A stretch of DNA of 64,000 nucleotides from Leptasterias polaris (taxonomy: Eukaryota > Echinodermata > Asteroidea > Forcipulatida > Asteriidae): contig JAZGTN010000029.1 in NCBI GenBank assembly GCA_037783415.1, positions 2,542,001-2,606,000 on the forward strand. Reading direction: 5' to 3'. Shown here in pieces: positions 45,601-51,700 of this stretch. Numbering within the stretch: the first letter of the stretch is position 1; each line of letters begins with the position of its first letter. Made by a program: the position numbers and the translations under genes. The notes beneath the pieces were generated by a model that did not search any database, was not told the origin of the DNA, and saw only the letters and a list, made by a program, of their open reading frames with translations.

Positions 45601-46253
45601 TTTTAACAAATGGCCTTTGTGCCCAGGCTTGAGTGCTTTGTTGTGTGTTGTCTTGGACGACTATAGTCGCCTTTGGGGCTGAAAGGGTTCAAAGTAATGG
45701 CAATAAAAACTTATTGGTTAGAAGCACAGCAGCTTTCAATCGTATAAAATAAAGCATTTTGAGAAATATGTCACTTCAAAGTAATGTGGTTATGTAAAAA
45801 GATAGCAGATTTTATGCCCCAAAATTTGAATCCGAGGAAGCATTTATGTCAGAAACGCTTCTCAGATTGTGTATTCCCTATTAGGGATTATTCTTCCTGC
45901 GTGGACATATTCGGTCCGGATTTTGGGCGATATCTCAAAAACCTTTTGAAATGAAATTTTCACAGGTTAGTTTTATTGTGTATATCTACATTTCTATAGG
46001 ATTAAAAAAATCGAATGGTTCCAAAAACCAAAGGTATACTTTAAAGCTATCATTACTATAATGTCCAGATGAGCATTTAGTAAAATTTACTAATATTGTT
46101 TTTGTTTCTTTGTTAGGTCCACCGGCACGAGTAAGCTCGGTCAAAATCTCTCCCTCTGTCAGTCGCCTGCTCATCAGAGATTTTGATAGAGACAGAGATG
46201 GAGGAATCTACACGTGTCATGGCCGAGACCAGACAGTGTCTGTCGATTTGTAA
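15573..46253 (+). CDS. Secreted FZ/Ig/LDLa mosaic protein, 26 coding exons, about 1,697 aa
   Basis: Exons: 15573-15627, 20896-21097, 22169-22338, 22502-22564, 23641-24033, 24528-24656, 25104-25262, 26875-27213, 27466-27603, 27867-28073, 29075-29413, 29666-29803, 30933-31139, 31705-31788, 32008-32163, 32959-33108, 33721-33888, 35206-35556, 36724-36861, 37962-38159, 40039-40389, 41743-41880, 42460-42666, 43428-43769, 44197-44331, 46117-46253. The frame stays open through all joins (5,094 nt with stop). Approximate layout: signal peptide 1-18, FZ1 19-142, linker 143-163, FZ2 to 294, Ig1 to 390, FZ3/Ig2 to 618, FZ4/Ig3 to 846, LDLa pair to 926, Ig4 to 1032, FZ5/Ig5 to 1261, FZ6/Ig6 to 1493, FZ7/Ig7 to 1697. 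All introns are phase 1 except the one inside FZ1. There is no transmembrane, GPI or kinase segment, unlike ROR and MuSK, the known Ig+FZ proteins. The role is unknown; extracellular ligand binding is inferred. The acceptor and donor choices are manual and alternative splicing of symmetric cassettes is possible. Confidence 0.8.
16465..17515. mobile_element. Non-autonomous Tc1/mariner-like element candidate
   Basis: Ends TACAGTCATTTGACCAGTTC and the complement GAACTGGTCAAACGACTGTA are inverted. The subterminal motif GACC(A/G)GTTCGGGATCA recurs at 16478, 16497 and 16887 and inverted near 17310 and 17492. The outer TA could be the target duplication. No transposase frame. Confidence 0.5.
19045..19672 (-). 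repeat. tRNA-derived SINE interrupted by an inverted-repeat element
   Basis: Bases about 19515-19672 are a SINE in reverse (GGGAATCGAACCCACACTCT, complementary to a B box, then a Leu/Ser-like A box). Its left part continues at about 18990-19035. Between them lies a roughly 480 bp insert bounded by TTTATGTTGGCGTAACG and CGGGTTACGCCAACATAA, inverted repeats of each other. Confidence 0.6.
20896..22338 (+). CDS. FZ1 domain (exons 20896-21097 and 22169-22338)
   Basis: Split exactly like the modules of the minus-strand gene, with a phase-2 inner intron: the N-half ends LLCAFYATR and the C-half starts CDQEGGSPALFPCRELC. Ten cysteines, CGDITESLC start, NYTQTAMS and FDWPENLEC. This is the plus-gene FZ domain closest to canonical Frizzled and to the opposing gene. 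Confidence 0.82.
22502..22564 (+). CDS. Linker exon between FZ1 and FZ2
   Basis: A 63-nt phase 1-1 exon reading DFRVPPLEEFNSNRPQDPQD with a final QG, between a TTTTTACAG acceptor and a GTACGT donor. It is acidic and proline-rich, without cysteines. Supported by frame and splice sites only. Confidence 0.6.
23107..23475. mobile_element. MITE family B, copy 2
   Basis: Lies in the intron before FZ2. Begins GGTAAGGTATACATTTGGTA and ends CCAAAAACCAAAGGTGTAC, with the family's AGAAGTACAGCAGCTTT and GATATCTCAAAAACG interior. Confidence 0.7.
23641..24033 (+). CDS. FZ2 domain (single exon)
   Basis: Starts SCEPITVKICTGSG, a near-canonical FZ opening, then GCQEFLKPLVCGVYLPAC, LPCRDLCEQARSSC and LQWPNSLDC. 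Ten cysteines in one phase 1-1 exon of 393 nt. The central region is longer than in other copies (GAGPEDFNLYRTQRESF). Confidence 0.8.
24528..25262 (+). CDS. Ig-like domain 1 (exons 24528-24656 and 25104-25262)
   Basis: The N-half carries VTCTFSLSPAVQPQWLTPDG (B-strand Cys and C-strand Trp). The C-half carries TDLIIEEFTDSVDSGEYTC with the DxGxYxC motif of the F strand. The intron between is phase 1 and falls mid-domain. Confidence 0.78.
24860..25000 (-). repeat. SINE fragment
   Basis: Fragment of the same family as 57866-58215: ACATCACAAGGCC at the left, CTTCAAGGTGAGGGCTA and GGGTATCATCCACTAGGAG. It lies in the intron that splits Ig1. Confidence 0.55.
25550..25790. repeat. Inverted pair of tRNA-like sequences
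   Basis: CGGGTGAGATTCGAACCCAC through CACCGAGCTAGCC (25575-25645) is the complement of a tRNA-like sequence with A and B boxes. A second partial copy in the opposite orientation (CTAGCTCGGTGGTCTAGTGG) follows at about 25755. Judged SINE or pseudo-tRNA, not a functional tRNA. Confidence 0.55.
26454..26812. mobile_element. MITE family B, copy 3, abutting duplicated FZ3 block
   Basis: Reverse-oriented copy: starts AAAGGCAAAGTATAGCTTTGG and ends GAGTGATTACCTTTAA. Its right end coincides with the start of the sequence shared between the FZ3 and FZ4 blocks (AACATGTAGGAGCTCATCC). Confidence 0.65.
26875..27213 (+). CDS. FZ3 domain (single exon)
   Basis: ACEEIRVPACMTGIAYSST, DCSAYLRPYLCSLYLPPC, VPCQELCLKAVTGC, ten cysteines. 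It lacks the MPN and WPE signatures of FZ1, so it belongs to a derived FZ subfamily shared by FZ3-FZ7. Protein identical to FZ4. Confidence 0.82.
27466..28073 (+). CDS. Ig-like domain 2 (exons 27466-27603 and 27867-28073)
   Basis: VTCTYNLLPAFQPKWFNSDG and then DSRYAGTYVCTGSHEDS. The C-half ends with a linker MYNTTEPDEGPYIPDQS carrying an N-glycosylation sequon (NTT). Phases 1-1. Confidence 0.8.
28159..28523. mobile_element. Hairpin MITE family C, copy 2
   Basis: Same palindromic element as at 9979-10355, with TTAA at the right end and a slightly eroded left end, located in the intron between Ig2 and FZ4. Confidence 0.75.
29075..29413 (+). CDS. FZ4 domain (single exon), copy of FZ3
   Basis: Protein sequence identical to FZ3. 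The DNA differs at only a couple of silent sites (GATGAA/GACGAA and TGCGGA/TGTGGA). Exon borders are offset by exactly 2,200 bp from FZ3. Confidence 0.82.
29666..31139 (+). CDS. Ig-like domain 3 (exons 29666-29803 and 30933-31139)
   Basis: The N-half differs from Ig2 by F to L (VFGLTIK/VLGLTIK). The C-half is more divergent (DDSVDAGTYICTGSHEASA). The intron is 1.1 kb and contains a purine-rich minisatellite at 30106-30190. Confidence 0.8.
30106..30190. repeat. Purine-rich minisatellite
   Basis: About four tandem units of GGGGGCAGGCGAAGGA, then GGGGAAGGGGGCAGGCA, within the intron of Ig3. No role assigned. Confidence 0.75.
31289..31620. mobile_element. MITE with AACACCCGGTTCAGA ends
   Basis: Left AACACCCGGTTCAGATAGGC and right GCCTGTCTGAACCGGGTGTT are inverted repeats, continuing into CTCTAGAGTCGC / GCGACTCTAGAG-like arms. 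Flanking ACT on both sides could be a 3-bp target duplication, as for Harbinger-type elements. Confidence 0.6.
31705..31788 (+). CDS. LDLa repeat 1, first five cysteines
   Basis: Reads NCPALEFLCDNQEC, then SRDLVCDNSYDCG, ending phase 1. The sixth cysteine and acidic calcium motif (DRSDEAEALC) are in the next exon, so the repeat is split by an intron. Known LDLa repeats bind calcium and protein ligands. Confidence 0.78.
32008..32163 (+). CDS. End of LDLa repeat 1 and complete LDLa repeat 2
   Basis: ADRSDEAEALC closes repeat 1. After a short Ser-rich linker follows a full class A repeat: CSVDEHLC, GEC, WCDSKFDCADNSDEKNC with the canonical DxSDE calcium site. Phases 1-1. Confidence 0.82.
32408..32487. 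repeat. 25-bp tandem repeat, three units
   Basis: CAAGTTTGAGCGGGTATACC plus TGTTT repeated three times in the intron before Ig4. Confidence 0.8.
32959..33888 (+). CDS. Ig-like domain 4 (exons 32959-33108 and 33721-33888)
   Basis: VSLECSSLYVYYAVQEQPAW and PDGDI in the N-half, EANGGNYVCGVSS in the C-half. The N-half donor is GTCAGT, weaker than the GTAAG used elsewhere. Divergent from Ig2/3/5/6 and not paired with its own FZ domain, since it follows the LDLa pair. Confidence 0.72.
33300..33420 (-). repeat. tRNA-derived SINE fragment
   Basis: Complement of a Leu/Ser tRNA-like head: TCGAACCAACACTCTGCTGC and CTAGACCGCTTGGCCACGA (A-box complement). In the intron splitting Ig4. Confidence 0.55.
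33500..34193. repeat. Direct repeat pair flanking the Ig4 C-half exon
   Basis: About 108 bp (GCTGGTTAATCTATCATTCA through GGTTCGAGTCCCACTCAAGT) occurs at about 33501-33608 and again at about 34086-34193, apparently identical. It includes a tRNA-like B box. Exon 33721-33888 lies between the copies. Confidence 0.8.
34461..34838. mobile_element. Long near-perfect inverted-repeat element
   Basis: Arms of about 140 bp (ATGTCTGGTACAATGACTTG at the left, its exact complement at the right) flank a roughly 85-bp centre. Each arm can be read as the same short open frame on either strand, an artefact of the symmetry. In the intron between Ig4 and FZ5. Confidence 0.88.
35206..35556 (+). CDS. FZ5 domain (single exon)
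   Basis: NCEEIRVSACMTGIGYSST, ACSPFFRPYMCALYLPPC, LPCQELCLKAVNDC, ten cysteines. It has a 4-residue longer C-terminal region than FZ3/4 and is very similar to FZ6. Confidence 0.82.
36360..36442 (+). repeat. tRNA-like (Leu/Ser type) sequence, SINE head
   Basis: TGGCCAAATGGTCTAGCG (A-box region) followed by GTTGGTTCGAATCCTGG (B box). The acceptor arms do not pair convincingly, so it is taken as a SINE rather than a tRNA gene. Confidence 0.5.
36724..38159 (+). CDS. Ig-like domain 5 (exons 36724-36861 and 37962-38159)
   Basis: VYCSYNLLPVFQPKWFNPDG and NEYTDSVDAGTYVCTGSHED. The C-half is 3 codons shorter than in Ig2/Ig3 because the GP/EG linker residues before IPDQS are missing. The 1.1 kb intron holds inverted tRNA-like repeats and a long inverted repeat. 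Confidence 0.8.
37010..37265. repeat. Inverted tRNA-Lys-like repeat pair
   Basis: Two opposing sequences with CTAGAT-AGCTCA-TTGG type A boxes and GTTC(A/G)AAT B boxes, flanked by GGGTTGAACAAAGAAAA and its complement. Relatives occur at about 32700-32890, 52290-52560 and 63590-63690. Confidence 0.6.
37545..37815. repeat. Long inverted repeat in Ig5 intron
   Basis: GCTGAAACTTTCACAGGTGA at the left is mirrored by TCACCTGTGAAAGTTTCAGC at the right, and the arms meet at AAACATGTTTACTCTTTT / AAAAGAGTAAACATGTTT. One arm of the same family is seen in the Ig6 intron-side region at 41380-41660. Confidence 0.75.
38213..38562 (+). repeat. Full-length tRNA-derived SINE
   Basis: tRNA head GTGGCCGAGTGGATAAGAGC with B box GGTTCGAGTCCC. 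The body includes TGTGTTGTGTAATGCGCGTA and the tail ATAAAGCGCTATATAAGAAC, then ATT repeats. A second head is cut by the right window edge at 63838-64000. Confidence 0.75.
38575..38767. mobile_element. MITE family D, copy 2
   Basis: GGACCCAATTACATAGAGG start and GCTCTATGAAATTAGGCC end, somewhat diverged from 8618-8812. Inserted directly after the SINE tail. Confidence 0.65.
40039..40389 (+). CDS. FZ6 domain (single exon)
   Basis: NCEEIRVPACMTGIAYSST, ACSAYFRPYMCALYLPPC, LPCQELCLKAVNDC, ten cysteines, 351 nt phase 1-1. Nearly the same as FZ5 but with FZ3-like substitutions at the N-terminus (GIAYSST rather than GIGYSST). Confidence 0.82.
40748..41366. repeat. Satellite array, 14-bp unit
   Basis: About 620 bp of AAAACAAGTTAGTT units with variants GTGAGTT and GTTGGTT. 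A higher-order pattern includes the longer unit TTATTTAATTAAAACAAGTG at about 40883, 41041 and 41145. Located in the intron between FZ6 and Ig6. Confidence 0.92.
41743..42666 (+). CDS. Ig-like domain 6 (exons 41743-41880 and 42460-42666)
   Basis: AYCTYNLLPAFQPKWFNSDG and GFTDSVDAGTYVCTGANEDS. The linker after the C-half is altered (EHNTTRFDDWLGIPRKS) but keeps the NTT sequon. The intron carries a TAA microsatellite at about 41988-42011. Confidence 0.8.
41988..42240. repeat. TAA microsatellite and interspersed repeat
   Basis: (TAA)n followed by CGAGATATTTATATAGCGC and an A-rich body. The word ATTTATATAGCGC also occurs at about 23500-23515, suggesting one dispersed repeat family. Confidence 0.5.
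42955..43078 (-). repeat. tRNA-derived SINE fragment
   Basis: CCATCCGAAAGGACGAAGCA body and CGGGACTCGAACCCAAGAGC (B-box complement), reverse orientation, in the intron before FZ7. Confidence 0.6.
43428..43769 (+). CDS. FZ7 domain (single exon)
   Basis: SCEEIRIPECTKGIDYSST, NCSPYFRPTICSLYLPPC, LPCREMCLRAASEC, ESC, QCYYG; ten cysteines. The most divergent of the FZ3-7 group. Confidence 0.8.
44197..46253 (+). CDS. Ig-like domain 7 and C-terminus (exons 44197-44331 and 46117-46253)
   Basis: VECTYNLLPEFQPKWSGPDG in the N-half and RDFDRDRDGGIYTC in the C-half, then HGRDQTVSVDL and stop. The protein ends right at the last Ig strand, with no membrane anchor. The 1.8 kb intron carries a MITE that itself holds another element. 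Confidence 0.78.
45004..45070. repeat. 13-bp tandem repeat
   Basis: GCTTATTGATTAT repeated five times in the Ig7 intron. Confidence 0.8.
45101..46047. mobile_element. MITE family B, copy 4, with nested insertion
   Basis: Outer ends GGTATATGTTTGGTAATCAC and CCAAAAACCAAAGGTATAC. The interior is interrupted at 45131-45689 by an element with perfect 17-bp ends AACCCTTTCAGCCCCAA and TTGGGGCTGAAAGGGTT. Confidence 0.7.
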
Positions 46254-48750
46254 CGTGAACCAGTGAGACAATCATGAGGTAAATTGCTGATCGAGCAGAA
46301 AGCTCATTTACAGGGCCAGCCCTGAAGGACTGGGTTCATATATGTTTAAAAAATAAGCAAAGTTTGGGGCAGTTTGAGGAGTAACAGGATTAACTACAAT
46401 GCGATGGTGTTTATCCTTTGTGCTTGTATTATAGACTTTTAATATTGTTTGGTTCATGTTTTAATTTTCATGCACCCTGCTTTGGACATGTGTTTAACAT
46501 CTTTGTGTCTTTTTTTTCGTTCAACCTTGTAAGATTTTTGATTTTGTTTTACACTTTGTGTTTGTCTTGATTCATGGATTTTCTTAGTGATCTGTATTTT
46601 ACTATTTTCTATTATTTCACTTTTTACTGCTTGTACACAGAGCCCTTAAGGATAGCAGTTGTAATACTGATAAGGCTACCCTGTCTAAATAAATCAATAA
46701 ATAAATAATTAAACAGGCAGGGAAGTTTAGGGTGGTTTGAGGACTAAAGGGTTAAGTAACCCATTTAACTCATTTTAAAGTTCTTTTAGCCCCTTGTTCA
46801 CCAGACAACATTCCTTGGAACATTTGGTTGATCTTTTCACAGTTGTATTCCAACCCAGGTAAACTCCTGGGAAATGGCTATTTTGAGAGAACGGTTTAAA
46901 CAAGATAACCTGAAATTACTTCAAGTGTGAAATGAATATGGGGTTGCAGTAGGGTTACAATTCCCCAAGATTTCCCTTGGGTTTTACAACCAGGGAATTG
47001 AGTTTGTAATGTGAAAGGGGCCTTTGGTTTTGTTGGAAGTACAAGTAAAGTGTAATCACAGAATTATTTGTAAAACTTGTTGATAATTGTTTTCTTTATT
47101 ATCTTCTTCTTCAGATGATCAGCTGCGATGTCTCAAAACCGATGTTTGGAATGTTACCATAGAGACCTTTTGCTTCAATGAGAAATTTGCTGTACTTTTA
47201 ATATTAGCTTAAACTGCACTTTTTTATAATGAAAATATAGTGGCACTTGCTTAGGTCTTGTCATTAGGTCTTGTCTATTACTTTTTTTCTTTTTTTCTAA
47301 ATTCAATTTAGTAGTAAAACAATATCTGGAAAAGTGTTGCGATTTTGCCGGGGGGGGGGGGGGGGGCTTGAAAAGGATGGACAACTTAACAAGAGATTTT
47401 TATATTTGTGAAATGAAACATGTGTGTAAAGCATCAGATCATTGTTTGGGGTAATTTTTATTTTTTTTTAGGGAGGGGCTGTTTAGATGAGATTATCTCA
47501 AAGAAGCTGTAAGTTTTTGACAAAAACAGTTTTTGAAAGTTAAAAATTGCATTGAGTATGATCTTTATGCAAAAAAACCCACCCAAATTATTGCATTTTG
47601 CCAGATATTGAACTTTAGTGTGAGCATGGGATTAGCTTTTGTTAGTTTATTCCATCAACTGCTAACTGGAAAGTGACAGTGCATCATTGGTTTTTGGGAA
47701 GAGTATAAATTCATTCCAAGCTTCTACTTTTCAATATAAAAGCCACACAGCTAACCCTGTGAAAATTTCATCAAATTTTGTCGGCCATGTTTCAGTGAAA
47801 GCTTACGAAAAAAACAATTAGCTCTCCAGAAAATGTGTAATGGTGTAAACTTAATTATCAGTGAGCTTTCAGGGTTAAACTAATCACAGATTAAACACAA
47901 ATAATAACCAGCTTTTTACTGTGTCTTTAAGTGCTATTCACCCCATGCACCGTCAGCCATTTGTGTGTAGAGCCTCGAACTGGGGACAGCAGTAAATATA
48001 AGCGTTGTATAACTCTGTATTGTCACAGTAATGTAATGACACTTTCATCCAAACAGATACATAAATGCTATACAAATGAAGCATGCGCACTTGGCGGATC
48101 TGTGCAAAGAGGGAATAAATTAGTGTTTATCAATAATAATACTAGATCAAAACCTGATAAATGTTTTATTTGAACTCCATCGGAGGTGCTATCTTTTTAA
48201 TAACTGCTTTTGTGTGTGGGGGTGTATGTGTGTGTGTTGTCTTTAATGTTCTTTTACCATTGCACTTTGTAATGTTTACTTGTGAAATTAATAAATGAAA
48301 TAAAATGAAATAACGTTGAATTGTGTATTTTATTTATCAGAAGTTTTTATTATATTGATATAAATGTTTGTACCAAATTCGTCAAATTTGTTGATCGTGT
48401 TTGATATAAATTGGCATTCCTGGGTGTTCCTGAGTTTAAATTGGTAGATTTTATGTATTTTCAATAAAACAACGGGTGGAAAAAAGTACCCTAGTAAATT
48501 GAATTGGGTCCCTCTGATGTTTCTACACTCGTATACCCACACCCCCACCCAAAAATAAAACTCAAAAGTCAAAACGCCTTAAATAATAAATTCTTCTCAG
48601 GAACAATTGCATTATTTTTAGGGTTGATTGGCAATCTCTGGCAGTAAACTAAACAAATGTATTCAAACAAAGAAATCCGCTTGTTTTGAGGCGCTGACCG
48701 CTCCCCCCCCCCCCCCCCCCCCCCACTTATAAGTTTGTTTTCGCGCAGAG
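46254..48750 (+). other. 3' flank of the FZ/Ig gene and intergenic region
   Basis: AATAAA at 46688-46693 is a candidate poly(A) signal about 435 nt after the stop, though the surrounding TGTCTAAATAAATCAATAAATA may instead be a retrotransposon tail. A donor-like GAGGTAAAT at 46273 and an acceptor-like TTCTTCTTCAG before 47115 allow a spliced 3' UTR ending at AATAAA near 48289. Also holds a G run at 47350-47367. No coding exon seen. Confidence 0.4.
48704..48724 (+). repeat. Poly-C run upstream of MRPS36
   Basis: Around 21 consecutive C, 44 bp before the first candidate start codon of MRPS36. It lies within the presumed promoter or 5' UTR. Confidence 0.9.
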
Positions 48751-48767
48751 GATCACGGGTAAAGCCT

Positions 48768-51700
48768 ATGACCTCTCTAGTCATGTCGGCTGCCCGTGCC
48801 ATCCAGGTAAGTATTTTTGTAGACAATTAAAAGTGTCGTATTATTCTTTCTTTTATGGAAAGTACATTATTGTACATTTGAAATATAGGAGCAGCTAACT
48901 ACTTGCGAATTTATATTAAATCATTTTTACTTAGTTGCAGCGCTACTTTAGAAAAAACCAATGTCAATGAACAACGATTAACGTTAAAACGTCTAACAAA
49001 TGGATCGGTCTTTAAATTTTACAACGATGTTTGAGCGGTAGTACGTGTATTACCGACAGGCGACACATTCTCATATCCTAGCCGATGTGACTTAAATTTT
49101 TCAAAATGTAGACGTCTCTCTACTCTTTAGACTCTTTCGATCATAACATTTATTTAGGCTTTAAAAATGTATTTGTATTTGCTATAATAATAATATGCAA
49201 GATTATTATTTTGGTGTAGTTTTGTGAAGAATCTTCTTACATGTCTTATTAGACTTAGAGCTGACAGAGTGACATAAAACATAATAGCCCCATTAATAGT
49301 GCCAATACTCTGGACTTCCTCCGATCCTTGGCCCTACGCCCATGTGTACCTCCAGGAGGTGGGATAATTTTTCGAATATAAACTCGCGTTTTTATGCCGA
49401 GATTTTTTCCCCAGTTGTCACTCATTTAGTCATTGTATCCGATTTGTGGACAGCACATTAAAACGCACTTGTGCGCGCTCGTTTTGGTGTAATTTTGAAG
49501 AAATTCTGAGGCGTTACTGCCACCGATTTGACTCCCGGCATCCATGATGTTTGCTAAAATGCACATGCAGGCGGAGTTCACGCATTGCGCAAAAATTAAG
49601 ACAGCGCGGTGTACGCGGAGCCTTCTGCCTAGCTTCCAGCGCACACTGCGCTGTCTTTAGGCTACGCGCACACCGCGCTGTCTTAATTTTTGCGCAATGC
49701 GTGAATGCCGCCTGCAAGGCAGTGCACAAAAATTAAGACAGCGCGGTGTACGCGGAGCCTTCGCCTTCCGCCTAGCTTCCAGCGCACACTGCGCTATCTT
49801 TAGGCTCCGCGCACACCGCGCTGTCTTAATTTTTGCGCAATGCGTTAACGCCGCCTGCATGCGCATTAGCAAACATCATGGATGCCGGGCAGTCAAATCG
49901 TGTCAGTAACGCCTCGGATTTTCTTCATAATTACACCAAAACGAGCGTGCACAAGTGCGTTTTAATGTGCTGTCCACAAATCGGATACAATGAGTGACAA
50001 CTGGGGAAAAAATCTCGGCATAAAAACGTGAGTTTATATTCGAAAAATTATCCCACCTCCTGGAGGTACATGGGCGTAGGGCCAAGGATCGGAGGAAGTC
50101 CAGAGTATTGGCACTATTAATGGGGGTGACAGTGACATTCACTCTTTTAAAAAATATCATCAATGCCATGATGTTTACTGATGCCCAAAAATGATGATCA
50201 TGAACGCTGATTCGATCCGCTGAAATTGCAGCATTACCCATTTAGTCTTTTTTGTGTCGCTGCTTGCTGCTGGTTCGTGTTCCCGGAGGTGGCGCTGTGT
50301 GTGATGAATACCGCACTGACTTCACTCTTATGCAACAATGAATCATGTGTCAAATGTCGAGGTCAATGTCCAACAGCCATGGTGTTGCAATTGGGTCACA
50401 TCTGGCCAGACGAACGATACCACCGTCAAGTTTTCTAATGGGACACTCGTTGACAATGTGCCTTGCGGTCTGATCAGAAGCCCCACAGTCACACCCAAGT
50501 GTTGGCTTCATATACACTGTTCGCCACTTGTGTAGCAACTAGCATTGACGAAAAAATTCAGAACGGCTAATTGAAAATTAAAAACTAACTAGAACAGCGA
50601 AGTCAAACAATAAACTTGGAGATGTAGGCCTATGTTTGAATCTTACTATTCTTCTCATTTTATTATTGTATATAATATGTAAAGGGAAGTTTCAACAATT
50701 TCCAATCAAAACCGAGGCCTAATGTTTAAATGATTGTGTTTCTTTCAGAGGGTGCGACCCCACATACCACTCATCAAGTTCCGCTTTTCCGAAGCAACAC
50801 CAGGTACGTGTTTGTGGACTGTTGATGTTTGTTGATGTTGTTGGTGTTTAAGTTGAACATTAGAAAATTAAGAGCTAGGCAACTCGAACATAATATCCTG
50901 GGGAAATTGTGCATCTTTGCTTACACAGCAGCTAGCGCAGAAATTTGGCGCTTGCCCTGTAAGCACAGAATGATGATCTGCTGCACAAGTGCAGAATTAA
51001 GCAGAGCCATGAAATTAGGCTCTGGTCTCACAGTAAAATGTTTGAGCTACCCTGTTTGTTATCTTGTGGATTTTTACACCTAACTGGAGCCATGGTTTTG
51101 GTGATGCCAACCACGCCATTAATAAAGGTTGTTGGCCAACTAGCTGCAGATTCAACCTTTTTCCCTAGATACGAAACTGAGATCCAGCCATTCAGTTGAA
51201 CAAAAAGATTTTTTATAATGATAAAGTTGTGAAATGTGTGGTTACAATTTTTATAAACAGTTTGTGTGTGTTATCGTCTTTAGCATTGTCAGATTGTGTG
51301 GTATATGAACTTTGGCCAGTGGGTGTTCTAAACTTTAAAGGCACTGAACATGTTTGGTAATTATCAAAGACCGGTATTGTCACTCGGTGTATCCCAACAT
51401 ATGCATAAAATAACAAACCTGTGAAAATTTGGGCTGAATCGGTCATCGAAGTTGCAAGAAAATAAAGAAAGAAAAAACACCCTTGTTGCACAATTTTGTG
51501 TGCTTTCAGATGCTAATAAAAGACTTCATGCATGAAGCCTTTTATTATTTTAGTGAGAAATTACCTCTTTCTCAAAAACTACGTTACTTCAGAGGGAGTC
51601 GTTTCTCACAATGTTTTATACTATCAACAGCTCTCCGTTGCTGGTTACCAAGTAAGTTTTTATGCTAATATATATTTTGAGTAATTACCAAACGTGTTCA

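Noticed and set aside
49426..50241. Cluster of alanine/arginine-rich open frames
   Set aside because: GC-rich fold-back repeats give open frames on both strands by symmetry; no coding support.
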